DNA of 39,210 nucleotides from an uncultured Rivibacter sp. (lineage in GTDB: Bacteria > Pseudomonadota > Gammaproteobacteria > Burkholderiales > Burkholderiaceae): positions 1 to 39,210 of the forward strand of contig CAMLNA010000027.1 in NCBI GenBank assembly GCA_946481025.1, given 5' to 3'. The notes below the pieces were generated by a model. That model was not told the origin of the DNA, did not search any database, and saw only the letters and a list, made by a program, of their open reading frames with translations. The position numbers were made by a program, and so were the translations under genes. Positions within the stretch are counted from its first letter, which is position 1. Every line of letters begins with the position of its first letter. Shown here piece after piece: positions 1-7,596 of this stretch.

Positions 1-752
1 CCGCCGCCGGTGAGCGACTGGTGGTTGCGGCCGCCGGCGTAGCTGCGGTAGTCGCGCGTGGCACCGAACTTGGTATCCGACAGCAGCACCTCGTCGCGCT
101 TGTAGTAGTCGAACACGCCGAAGAAGTTGTAGCGGTCCGTCCCCAGGTCGCCCACCCCGCCGGTCAGGTTGAAGCCGTAGTCCTTCTTGCCTTCGGCGGT
201 GCCGCCGCTGAGCGAAGCCTCCACGCCGCTGAAGTCGCGGCGCAGGATGATGTTCACCACCCCCGCGATGGCATCTGAGCCGTAGATGGCAGACGCACCG
301 TCCTTCAGGATCTCGACGCGCTCGACGGCGCTGCTCGGAATCGCGTTGAGGTCGACGAAGCTGTCCTGCAGGTTCTGCGCAAAGCCGTAGCCCGCCACGC
401 GGCGGCCATTGAGCAGCACCAGCGTGGTCTTCTGGCCCAGGCCACGCAGCGAGATGCCGGCAGCGCCCGGGGCGAAACTGTTGCCGAAGCTCTCGCCAAA
501 GCTGCCGCCGCTGTTGGCCGGCAGGTTGCGCAGCACGTCGGCGACCGTGGGTTGCCCGGTGCGCGCGATCTGCTCCCGCGTGATCACTTCGACCGGCGCC
601 ACCGTTTCGGCGTCGATGCGCTTGATGTTCGTGCCGGTGACTTCGACGCGCTGCAGCTGGGTGCTTTGTTGTTGTTGTGCAACGGCGGACAGCGCGACGC
701 CACTGGCAAACAGGGCCAGCGTGGCCCGGCTGACTTGTTTTAAGCGAAACAT
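1..752 (-). CDS. TonB-dependent outer-membrane receptor, N-terminal part (runs off the window)
   Basis: This is the first 250 codons of a TonB-dependent receptor; the rest lies beyond the left edge. The start is fixed by AAGAGGT about six bases before the ATG. The protein opens with a signal peptide (MFRLKQVSRATLALFASG... to AVAQ), then a TonB-box-like stretch (QRVEVTGTNIKR). The plug domain follows, with typical landmarks: VEVITREQIARTGQPTVADVLRNLP, ISLRGLG, TLVLLNGRRVAGYG, and VERVEILKDGASAIYGSDAIAGVVNII. The plug style, with NLNxIP-like and LLNGRR motifs, resembles receptors of the large CirA/Oar-type group more than the classical siderophore receptors at 5353-9771. The substrate cannot be read from the plug. 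It is separated from the iron operon by 230 bases and probably has its own promoter. It could serve iron, a carbohydrate or another nutrient. Confidence 0.9.
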   Translation of the reverse strand, partial: MFRLKQVSRATLALFASGVALSAVAQQQQSTQLQRVEVTGTNIKRIDAETVAPVEVITREQIARTGQPTVADVLRNLPANSGGSFGESFGNSFAPGAAGISLRGLGQKTTLVLLNGRRVAGYGFAQNLQDSFVDLNAIPSSAVERVEILKDGASAIYGSDAIAGVVNIILRRDFSGVEASLSGGTAEGKKDYGFNLTGGVGDLGTDRYNFFGVFDYYKRDEVLLSDTKFGATRDYRSYAGGRNHQSLTGG

Positions 753-895
753 GGATTGACCTCTTGGTTTGGCTGGCCAGGATCGTCCGGCCCAAAAAAA
801 GGAACAGTGACAGGGGGTTACCTTGTCGCCTTGACGTGGAGAGCGAAAGGCGTGGCGATCTGCCGTGCCCATGCGCAAGACCATGTTGCGTGGGT

Positions 896-911
896 GTGAC
901 GTGTACGTCAC
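896..911. promoter_or_regulatory. Perfect 16-bp palindrome upstream of the TonB-dependent receptor
   Basis: The sequence reads GTGACGT-GT-ACGTCAC, a perfect dyad with 7-base arms. It lies 144 bases upstream of the receptor start at 752, in a gap between genes. The outer TGTGA...TCAC resembles a CRP half-site pair, but the spacer is eight bases instead of six. The regulator is unknown; an operator role is inferred only from symmetry and position. Confidence 0.4.
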
Positions 912-958
912 TCCGGAACACGGCGATAGCCAGATCCATGCCGGCCGTGTATGGGGGA

Positions 959-978
959 CGCGCCGCACGCGCGGCGCG
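959..978 (-). terminator. GC-rich hairpin after the last gene of the iron operon
   Basis: CGCGCCGC-ACGC-GCGGCGCG forms a perfect 8-bp stem with a 4-base loop, 7 bases past the ChaN-like stop codon on the minus strand. No T-tract follows on the minus strand, so it is not a classical intrinsic terminator. It may protect the 3' end or assist Rho-dependent termination. Confidence 0.4.
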
Positions 979-985
979 AGCGGGC

Positions 986-1798
986 TTACGGGGCCTTGGG
1001 CGGGGCTTCGGAATCGCCCCTGGCCGGCATTCCGCGCTTGACGAGGTCGGCGCAGTGGTCCGGTGCCGGCTCGACGGCGGCGGGGCGCCACTCGTCGAAA
1101 CCGTCGACTCGCGGCGCGCCCGCGGCACCGAAGCCGATGCTGCGGGTGGCGAGGCCGGGCGTGATCTGGCTCAAGTGCAGCGGTACGCCGGTCGTTTGCG
1201 ACGCGTGCACCGCGCCGGCGAGCATCACCAGCACGCTGTCCGGCCGGGCATCGTGCGCTGCAGCGGTGAGTGCCTCGGCCAGGCTGCGATCCCGCGCGAT
1301 CTGCACGCGCACCATCGGGGCAAGCTGCGAGGGGGGCAGCAGCCCGCAATGCCCGTCGCGCACGGCCTCGAGCAGGCGCTGACGGGCGGCTTCGGGTATC
1401 TGCCGGTCCCAGTCGGGCTCGGCCATCACCTGGCGCATCCGTTCACGCGGGAGGTTGCCGCCCAGCACCGGTATGCCGGCGCGCACGGCATTCATCACCA
1501 CCTGGCGATAGCGGGTCCATGGCCAGCTTTCGCTCCATTGCAACGCCTCGCGTACTTGGGTTTCGCTGGCATCGCGGGGCAGGCCGTGCGTCTGGAATCC
1601 GCGCGCGGCCATCTCGAGCACCACGGCATGCAGCCGGCCGTCGGCCGCAAGCGCCTGCACCGCGGCGGCGGCCTGGCGCTGGTGATCGGGCTGGTCGTGC
1701 TGCTCGCCGAACAGCCAGGCAGTCTGTGCCTGGGCCGCGGCAGTCACCGCCGTCGCTGCCAGCAGTCCGCAACTCCATCGGCGTACGCGGGACGTCAT
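986..1798 (-). CDS. ChaN-like haem/iron-uptake family protein (TIKI/TraB-type fold)
   Basis: This 270-residue protein has a cleavable signal peptide (MTSRVRRWSCGLLAATAV... AQAQ). The ChaN-family landmark LFGEQHDQPDHQ follows immediately, where the GExH motif carries the conserved Glu and His. A second conserved stretch, LVMLAGAVHASQTTGVP, comes near residue 190. In the known family, ChaN binds haem and belongs with iron-regulated uptake genes. Unlike E. coli ChaN, no lipobox cysteine is placed at the cleavage site, so I expect a soluble periplasmic protein, not a lipoprotein. It starts 24 bases after the upstream PepSY gene stops and is the last gene of the iron operon. Haem binding here is inferred from the family, not shown. 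Confidence 0.8.
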   Translation of the reverse strand: MTSRVRRWSCGLLAATAVTAAAQAQTAWLFGEQHDQPDHQRQAAAAVQALAADGRLHAVVLEMAARGFQTHGLPRDASETQVREALQWSESWPWTRYRQVVMNAVRAGIPVLGGNLPRERMRQVMAEPDWDRQIPEAARQRLLEAVRDGHCGLLPPSQLAPMVRVQIARDRSLAEALTAAAHDARPDSVLVMLAGAVHASQTTGVPLHLSQITPGLATRSIGFGAAGAPRVDGFDEWRPAAVEPAPDHCADLVKRGMPARGDSEAPPKAP

Positions 1799-1822
1799 GG
1801 CTGCATCCTAAGCGCGGTGGGG

Positions 1823-3064
1823 TCAGTAGCCGGGCTCCGGGTCGGGGCGGACAGGAGCCGGCGGCGTGGCCGATGCCGGCGCTGCGGCCTGCACGGCCGA
1901 GCGGCCGCGCCGCTTGCGCAGCCAGATCACCACGCCGGTGACGCTGAGGGTGGCGATGGCCACCCCCATGAAGGACAGGAAGATGCGGCCGGGGATGCCG
2001 ATGATGCGGCCTGAGTGCAGCGGGAACTGCAACTGCATGAAGATGTCGCCGGCCGAACCTTCGCCCGGCACCACCGCGCCGGCCGGGGCTCCGGTCTGGG
2101 CGTCGTAATAGAGCCAGGGGTTGCCCAGGCCGCCGTCGCCATGGTCCTTGCCGGGCTCGAAGAAGCCCACGCCCCACACGCCGAACGACTGCGAGTAGAA
2201 CACCCCGCCGGCCGGGGCCTGCCAGCCGCGTTGCGCCGCGTCGGCCCGCGCCTGGGCCAGCACCTGCTGCACCGTCACCCGCGGCTCGATGGGTTCGTTC
2301 AGCGGTGCTGGCGCGCGGCTGGCGAACGGCGACTCCGACAGCGGCGAGAACCATTCGACCACCGGCCGCGCGACCTGGGTGTTGAGGTTCATCGACACCG
2401 AAGTGACCGCCAGCAGCAGCACGAACAGCCACAGCCACACGCCGCCCGATCGGTGCAGGTCGAAGTTGAGTGCATAGCCGCCCTTCTTCCAGCGGAAGGC
2501 GAACGACTTGCGCCAGGCCCGCCGGCTGGGGAAGGACAGCACCAGCGCGATCAGGCAGTCGAGCACCCAGCCGATGGCGATGAGGCCCATCAGCCAGATG
2601 CCCCATTCGATGCCGCCGCCTTCGGGCAGGTGCATGCTGTAGTGCAGCTTGTAGAGGAAAGGCAGCAGGTTCTCGCGCGAAAGCGACACCTCGCCCCACA
2701 TGCGCTGCCCCTGCACCATGCCGGTGACCGGGTCCACCGCCACCTGGTTGTAGCCCGGCTCGAACAGCTGGCCGGTGGCCGGATCGCGTCGCGGCGCCAC
2801 CGACATCGTGAGCGCATGGCCGGGCTCGATGGCCAGCGGCAGGTAGCTCACCCGCACCCGCGGGTCGGCCGCCTCCACTCGTGCGGCCAGTTCCAGCGGC
2901 GCGCGCGGCGTGCCTTCGCTCCTGGCATGGAACAGCTGCGGGTTGAGCCATTCGTCGAGCTCGTGGTCCCAGGAGATCACCGCGCCGGTGGCGCCGGCGA
3001 TGAAGAGGAACACGGCCGCCGCCAGGCCGAACCAGCGATGCAGCAGGACGAGCAGGGGGCGCAT
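1823..3064 (-). CDS. PepSY-associated TM protein, putative siderophore/ferric reductase (second copy)
   Basis: This 413-residue inner-membrane protein has the PepSY-TM layout. TM1 is LLHRWFGLAAAVFLFIAG, followed directly by SWDHELDEWLNP; a long periplasmic PepSY region comes next. The central part carries KLHYSMHLP, then TM helices around GIWLMGLIAIGWVLDCLIAL and DLHRSGGVWLWLFVLLLA. The last helix is FLSFMGVAIATLSVTGVVIWLRKRRG. The spaced histidines in the helices fit the haem ligands of the FoxB-type siderophore reductases in this family. I chose the ATG at 3064 because GGAAGGA sits 8 bases upstream. An ATG at 3097 would overlap the DUF3325 stop as ATGA, matching the other junctions in this chain, and adds 11 residues. 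The C-terminal tail is rich in Ala and Pro. Confidence 0.87.
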   Translation of the reverse strand: MRPLLVLLHRWFGLAAAVFLFIAGATGAVISWDHELDEWLNPQLFHARSEGTPRAPLELAARVEAADPRVRVSYLPLAIEPGHALTMSVAPRRDPATGQLFEPGYNQVAVDPVTGMVQGQRMWGEVSLSRENLLPFLYKLHYSMHLPEGGGIEWGIWLMGLIAIGWVLDCLIALVLSFPSRRAWRKSFAFRWKKGGYALNFDLHRSGGVWLWLFVLLLAVTSVSMNLNTQVARPVVEWFSPLSESPFASRAPAPLNEPIEPRVTVQQVLAQARADAAQRGWQAPAGGVFYSQSFGVWGVGFFEPGKDHGDGGLGNPWLYYDAQTGAPAGAVVPGEGSAGDIFMQLQFPLHSGRIIGIPGRIFLSFMGVAIATLSVTGVVIWLRKRRGRSAVQAAAPASATPPAPVRPDPEPGY

Positions 3065-3093
3065 GACGGGTTTCCTTCCGGACAGCAGGGGGT

Positions 3094-3414
3094 TCATGTA
3101 GCGAAGGCGGCCAGGGTGCCGGCCAGCCAGGCCAGCCCGGCCAGCGCCGGCAGCCGCGTGGGCCACCAGGTGAGCAGCAGCACCGTCGCGAGGCCGGAGG
3201 TCACGACACCGGCAGCCCACGACAGGGGCCCGAACGACGTGCCCTGGACGGCCACGGCGTGGGCCAGGGCTGCGAGCAGCAGCCCGCCGGCGAGCCAGCG
3301 CAGGCGGCGGCCGCGCGCGGGCGGCAGTGCGCGGGAAAGCGCCGCCTCATGGTGGCGATCCATCGCGAGGGCCAGCGCGGCCCAGGCCGCCAGGCTCCAG
3401 GCGAACGCGGTCAT
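3094..3414 (-). CDS. DUF3325-type small membrane protein
   Basis: This 106-residue protein consists almost entirely of hydrophobic helices: about three segments, MTAFAWSLAAWAALALAM, LRWLAGGLLLAALAHAVAV, and a C-terminal pair containing LATVLLLTWWPTRLP. DRHHEAAL after the first helix and the length fit the DUF3325 family, which is repeatedly found beside PepSY proteins in siderophore loci. Its function is unknown. The start ATG overlaps the stop of the upstream PepSY gene as ATGA at 3411-3414, and its own stop overlaps a possible ATG of the downstream PepSY gene in the same way. Translational coupling in a membrane complex is therefore plausible. Confidence 0.78.
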   Translation of the reverse strand: MTAFAWSLAAWAALALAMDRHHEAALSRALPPARGRRLRWLAGGLLLAALAHAVAVQGTSFGPLSWAAGVVTSGLATVLLLTWWPTRLPALAGLAWLAGTLAAFAT

Positions 3415-5054
3415 CGCAGCGGCTCCTGGCCGGGGGGGCCGGTCCACGCGGCACCGGCGCTGAATGCAGCAGTGGCCGGCTTCGCACGACGCAGGCGCCA
3501 CCAGGCGCGCGCGGCCAGTACGGCCACCGCCACCAGCCCGGCGTCGACGCACGCGGTCGCCCAGTCGCCTCGCGCCAGAGTGCGCGGCAGGTGGTCGCCG
3601 CTTTGCCACCAGTTCAACCCCACCGCTGCCAGGGCAAGCGCGGCCAGCAAGGCCGCCTGCTCGCGCCACGGCGCGCGCCGCGCCGGCAGCACCAGGCCCT
3701 GCAGCAACGCATGGGCCAGGCAGGCCAGCCAGGCGGCGAAGAACACACGCGTGGCCGACACCAGCGGCGACGTCGCGTCCACCGGCGACCACGGCAGCAG
3801 CAGGCTGGCGGCCAGTGTCGACACCACCGCGATCGGCAGCCCGCAGACGGCGGACAGCGTGAGCGCTTCCACCAGCGCGGCGCCGCGGCGTCCGAGCCGG
3901 GCATGGCGCTCGCGGCGCTTCTCGACCCAGGCGATGCTTCCGGCGGCGAGCATCACGCAGCCGGCCGTGCCCATCACGAAGTAGAGCCAGCGCAGCGTCC
4001 AGTGATCGAACTGGATCAGGTGCAGGCCGATGATGAAACGCTGGCTGCGCGCCACCGGCTGCAGCTGCTCCGCATGCAGGAGCCGGCCGCTGGCGGCATC
4101 GAAATAGCGGGTGTCGGTGGCCAGCGTGATGCGGCCGTCGTAGTTGCGGCGCACCTCGACGACCGCGTTGGCGTCATGCGGCTGCCGCACGATGACCACG
4201 CCGACCTGGCCTTCGTCGCCGGCCGCGGACCAGGCGGCGCGCGCCTGCGCTGCCATTGCGTCGATCGAATGCCGCGCGGCGAGCGGCTCCTTTGCCGGCG
4301 GGCGGGTGTAGCGCGACAGCGCCTGCTGGTTGAAGGCTTCGCGCTTGCCGCCGTAGACCCATTCGACGGCCGGCTGCAGGTAGAGGCTGGCAAAGACGAT
4401 CAGCCCCGACAGCGCGATCAGCGCATGGAAGGGCAGCCCGAACACGGCGGTCACGTTGTGCAGGTCGAGGCTGGCGCGCTGCAGCCGCTTGGACGGCCGG
4501 AAGGTGAAGAAGTCCTTGAACAGGCGGCGGTGCGTGGCCACGCCCGACACGACCGCGAGCAGCATCGCCATCGCCGCGGCGCCGACGATCCACTGGCCGA
4601 CGTCCTTCCACTTCCACAGGAGGCTGTAGTGGAAGGGGAAGAACAGCCGCGTGCCCAGCGGCGCGCCGGCTTCCGGCAGCAGCCGCCCGGTGGCCGCGTC
4701 GAGGTCGCGCAGCCGCTGCTCGACGCCGCCGCCGGACCAGCCGATGCGCAGCGTCGGCACCCGGTCGCTCGGGGGGTAGAGCAGCCAGGTGGTCGCGGCG
4801 GCCGGCGCCAGCGCCTGAAGCTGCTGCACGGCCGCGTCGAGCGACATGGCGGGGCCGTCGCCGCCGGTGTGCACCTGCCGCGTCGGCGGCTGGGCCCAGC
4901 GGTCGATCTCGCGGTCGAACACCGACAGCGTGCCCATCAGGAAGATGGAGAACAGCAGGGCGGCGAACAGCACGCCAGCCCAGGTGTGCACCGCATCCAT
5001 CGCGGCGCGAAAGCCCGGGGCGGGCGGTTCGCCGGTCGAGGGCTGGCGGCTCAT
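3411..5054 (-). CDS. PepSY-associated TM protein, putative siderophore/ferric reductase (first copy)
   Basis: This 547-residue inner-membrane protein is longer than the second PepSY protein because of extra C-terminal helices. TM1 (VHTWAGVLFAALLFSIFLMG) is followed by TLSVFDREIDRWAQPP. The periplasmic domain leads to FHYSLLWKWKDVGQWIVG, then the conserved THRRLFKDFFTFRP loop and DLHNVTAVFGLPFHALIAL. The last third holds several helices, including FVMGTAGCVMLAAGSIAWVEKRR. The family includes FoxB-like inner-membrane siderophore reductases, in which helix histidines bind haem. Reduction of an imported ferric siderophore is the inferred role. I chose the ATG at 5054 because it overlaps the DUF3649 stop as ATGA; the frame is open further upstream, but that part has no conserved sequence. 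Confidence 0.88.
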   Translation of the reverse strand: MSRQPSTGEPPAPGFRAAMDAVHTWAGVLFAALLFSIFLMGTLSVFDREIDRWAQPPTRQVHTGGDGPAMSLDAAVQQLQALAPAAATTWLLYPPSDRVPTLRIGWSGGGVEQRLRDLDAATGRLLPEAGAPLGTRLFFPFHYSLLWKWKDVGQWIVGAAAMAMLLAVVSGVATHRRLFKDFFTFRPSKRLQRASLDLHNVTAVFGLPFHALIALSGLIVFASLYLQPAVEWVYGGKREAFNQQALSRYTRPPAKEPLAARHSIDAMAAQARAAWSAAGDEGQVGVVIVRQPHDANAVVEVRRNYDGRITLATDTRYFDAASGRLLHAEQLQPVARSQRFIIGLHLIQFDHWTLRWLYFVMGTAGCVMLAAGSIAWVEKRRERHARLGRRGAALVEALTLSAVCGLPIAVVSTLAASLLLPWSPVDATSPLVSATRVFFAAWLACLAHALLQGLVLPARRAPWREQAALLAALALAAVGLNWWQSGDHLPRTLARGDWATACVDAGLVAVAVLAARAWWRLRRAKPATAAFSAGAAWTGPPGQEPLR

Positions 5055-5344
5055 GCACGCCACCATGCCGCCAGCGCCGCGCACGCGCTGGCCGCGCCCA
5101 GCAGCTCGATCCACGCGCGGGCGATCGAGCGCAGCGCGAAGGCGCGCACCATGGCCAGCAGGTAGACCACCAGGCTCGACATCGCGGCGGCCAGCAGCGC
5201 CTCGCTGCGTGCCAGCCCGGCCCCGCGCAGGAGCGCCAGCGAGGCGGCCGCCGTGAAGCTGAGCGCCAGTGCATAGCCGCCCAGCACGGCGGCCAGCGTG
5301 CGGCTGGCAGCGCGCGCAAACGGGAGCAGGCGGTGCTCGCTCAT
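5051..5344 (-). CDS. DUF3649-type small membrane protein of siderophore loci
   Basis: This 97-residue protein has about three hydrophobic segments: RTLAAVLGGYALALSFTAAAS, LLAAAMSSLVVYLLAMVRAFAL and WIELLGAASACAALAAWW. The GGYALA motif in the first helix is the recognisable mark of DUF3649 proteins, which sit next to PepSY proteins and TonB-dependent receptors in iron operons. Its biochemical role is unknown. It starts 8 bases after the receptor stop at 5353 and its stop overlaps the next start as ATGA. The order receptor-DUF3649-PepSY-DUF3325 recurs in other betaproteobacteria and pseudomonads as far as I know. Confidence 0.8.
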   Translation of the reverse strand: MSEHRLLPFARAASRTLAAVLGGYALALSFTAAASLALLRGAGLARSEALLAAAMSSLVVYLLAMVRAFALRSIARAWIELLGAASACAALAAWWRA

Positions 5345-5352
5345 CGGCAGGC

Positions 5353-7572
5353 TCAGAAGGTGCGGCGCCAGCTCAGCGTGTAGGTGCGGCCGCGGCCGGC
5401 GTAGTAGTCGTCGTTGGTGCCGGCCGGATTGGCCTGCGCGTAGTAGCCGACGTACTGGCGGTCGAGCAGGTTCTCGATGCCCAGGCCCAGCTCGCCCCAG
5501 GGCGAGGCCCAGTTGAGTCCCAGGTCGGCCACGGTGTAGCCGTCGAAGTGCTCCTCGAGCCGGGTGGTGCCCACCGTGACGCCTTCGTTGACGTGGCGCG
5601 ATGCATAGTGCGCTGCCTGCAGGCGCGCGCTCGCACCTGGCATGAAGGCCCAGCGCGCGGCCAGCACCAGCTTGTCGGGGCCCTGGTTGCGCGCGGACAG
5701 TTCCACGTTCAGCGGCTCGCCGGTGGTGCGCGCGGTCTTGCCGCGGGTGAGTGCATAGGTGGCCGACAGCGTCCAGTCGCGCTGCGGCTTCAGTTCGCCG
5801 GTGAACTCGAAGCCCTTCACATGCACCGGCAGGCGCTGCACGCTGCCGATGCCGGTGGTGTTGTCCACCCGCACCTGGCTGCCGAGTTCGGAGCGCGAGT
5901 CGTACGCTGAGGCGGTGAAGCTGCCGTGCTGGCCGCGCCAGGTGACGCCCACCTCGCGGTTGTCGGTGACCACCGGCTGCAGGTCGATCAGGTTGTCGAC
6001 CGAGCGGCCGCTCACGTTGACGGCGCGCAGCACCAGCCCGACGTCGGGCAGGCCGAAACCTTCGCTGTACGACACGAAGGCCGACCAGCCGCCGCCCATG
6101 CGCCACACCGCCCCCAGGTTCTTGACGAACTTGTCGAACGAACGCTCCCCGCCGGCCACTTCGGTGCGGTTGTAGACAGCCAGCGTGCGGTAGGAGTCCA
6201 CCCGCAGGCGCACGTTTTCGTAGCGCAGCCCGCCGCGCACGGTGAAGTCGCCGAACTCGTATTCGAGCTGCGAGAAGGGCGCCGTGCTGTTGAACTTGAG
6301 CGGCGGCACCCAGGTGCGGCCGGTCATCGCCAGGCGCTGCTCCGAGGTGTCGGACAGCCAATCGAGCCCGGTGGTGAGCTCCAGGCCCTGCAAGGCGAGG
6401 TCCGGGCGCACCCATGAAAGCCGCAGGCCGGTCTTGTCGGCCACGATCTCGGACTGGTCGACGAGCGTGCCGGTGGGCGCGATGTCGGGGTCCTGGAAGT
6501 TGGCGAAGGTGCCCGCGCCGTAGAGCGCCGAGAAGTCCTGCTTGTAGACCTGGGCGCTGGCTCGGCCGCCGGCCAGGTCTTCATGGCTCCACTCGAGCGA
6601 GGTGGTGCGCACCTTGTTGCGCGGTGGCGTGCCGGCCGGCTCGCCGCGTTCGGCCGAGGTCGGCAGGCCGGTGCTGCGGTCGCCCGGCACCGGCCGCCAG
6701 TCGCCGTCGCCAGCCAGGCGGAACTGGTTGAACGACAGCTGCAGGCGCTGCTGCGGCGTGAGTGCGAAGCCCAGCTTGCCGAAGGCGTCGAGTGCCTTGG
6801 AGTCCTGCGTGTCGCCCTGCGTGGACTCGATGCCCAGACGGCGGCCGTCGCCGTCGACGCCCACCCCGCGCTGGGTGCCGCCCACGTAGAAGAGGGCGTC
6901 GAAGGTGTCCTGCTTGTGCTCGAGCATGTAGCCCGTCTTCCAGGTGGCCTCGTCGCTGGCACTGAACGAGGAGCTGTACTTGAGGTCGAGCGTGTGGAAG
7001 GTGCCTTCGCGGCGGGGGGTGCGCGAGATGTAGTTGATGATGCCGCCGGTCGCGCCCAGGCCCTGCACGGCCGAGGCGCCGCTCACCACCTCGATGCGCT
7101 CGATCACCGCCGGGTCGGCGAAATAGCCTTCGCGCGCGCCCGCGCGCAGCGGATTGGTCTGCGGGATGCCGTCGAACAGGATCAGCGCTGCACGGCCGCG
7201 CAGCGACTCGCCCTGGCTCGTCATCTTCTGGCGCGAGGGCGCGTAGCCCGGCACCTGGGTCGCCAGCAACTGCGAAGGGTCCTCGGCCACCAGCAGTTGC
7301 TCGTCCATCTCGCGGCGCGTCACGACGCTCACCGCGCCGGGGATCTTCTCGATCGCCTTGCTGGCGCGGGTGGCGGTCACCACCACCTGCTCCAGCTGGG
7401 CGGCGTCGTTGTCTTCCTTGGGGGCGCCTGGTGCGTCGGCTGCGGACTGTGCATGGCCGCCGCCGGCGGCCAGCAGGCCGGCCACCGCCAGGGCAGCCGG
7501 CCGCAATGCGAAGGCACGGTCGCGCAGGGAGGTGTGGAGAGGGAAGGAGCGGCTGTTGTTGTATTCGGTCAT
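5353..7572 (-). CDS. TonB-dependent (ferric siderophore) receptor
   Basis: This is a full-length 739-residue outer-membrane receptor. The signal region is FALRPAALAVAGLLAAGGGHAQ; the TonB box is EQVVVTATRASKAIEKIPG. The plug carries LILFDGIPQTNPLR, IERIEVVSGASAVQGLGATGGIINYISRTP, and the 22-strand barrel follows. It ends in the outer-membrane signature RTYTLSWRRTF with terminal Phe. Barrel landmarks include FVSYSEGFGLPDVG and GIENLLDRQYVGYYAQ, which are typical of siderophore receptors. It sits 24 bases after the stop of the other receptor, and the DUF3649 gene follows 8 bases later. No Shine-Dalgarno element stands out before the ATG at 7572, so translation may be coupled. The ligand is not predictable by eye; a hydroxamate or carboxylate siderophore fits the context. 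Confidence 0.92.
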   Translation of the reverse strand: MTEYNNSRSFPLHTSLRDRAFALRPAALAVAGLLAAGGGHAQSAADAPGAPKEDNDAAQLEQVVVTATRASKAIEKIPGAVSVVTRREMDEQLLVAEDPSQLLATQVPGYAPSRQKMTSQGESLRGRAALILFDGIPQTNPLRAGAREGYFADPAVIERIEVVSGASAVQGLGATGGIINYISRTPRREGTFHTLDLKYSSSFSASDEATWKTGYMLEHKQDTFDALFYVGGTQRGVGVDGDGRRLGIESTQGDTQDSKALDAFGKLGFALTPQQRLQLSFNQFRLAGDGDWRPVPGDRSTGLPTSAERGEPAGTPPRNKVRTTSLEWSHEDLAGGRASAQVYKQDFSALYGAGTFANFQDPDIAPTGTLVDQSEIVADKTGLRLSWVRPDLALQGLELTTGLDWLSDTSEQRLAMTGRTWVPPLKFNSTAPFSQLEYEFGDFTVRGGLRYENVRLRVDSYRTLAVYNRTEVAGGERSFDKFVKNLGAVWRMGGGWSAFVSYSEGFGLPDVGLVLRAVNVSGRSVDNLIDLQPVVTDNREVGVTWRGQHGSFTASAYDSRSELGSQVRVDNTTGIGSVQRLPVHVKGFEFTGELKPQRDWTLSATYALTRGKTARTTGEPLNVELSARNQGPDKLVLAARWAFMPGASARLQAAHYASRHVNEGVTVGTTRLEEHFDGYTVADLGLNWASPWGELGLGIENLLDRQYVGYYAQANPAGTNDDYYAGRGRTYTLSWRRTF

Positions 7573-7596
7573 GGGGTACTGCGAGGGAACGAAAGG

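Noticed and set aside
959..978. Classical intrinsic terminator after the ChaN-like gene
   Set aside because: The stem is perfect, but the minus strand continues TCCCCC without a T-tract, so I list it only as a hairpin with low confidence.
764..5165. Long plus-strand open frames opposite the PepSY, DUF and ChaN-like genes
   Set aside because: They are antisense frames kept open by high GC. Their translations are low-complexity Arg/Ala/His/Gln, without domains or ribosome-binding sites, while the minus-strand frames encode recognisable proteins with coupled starts.
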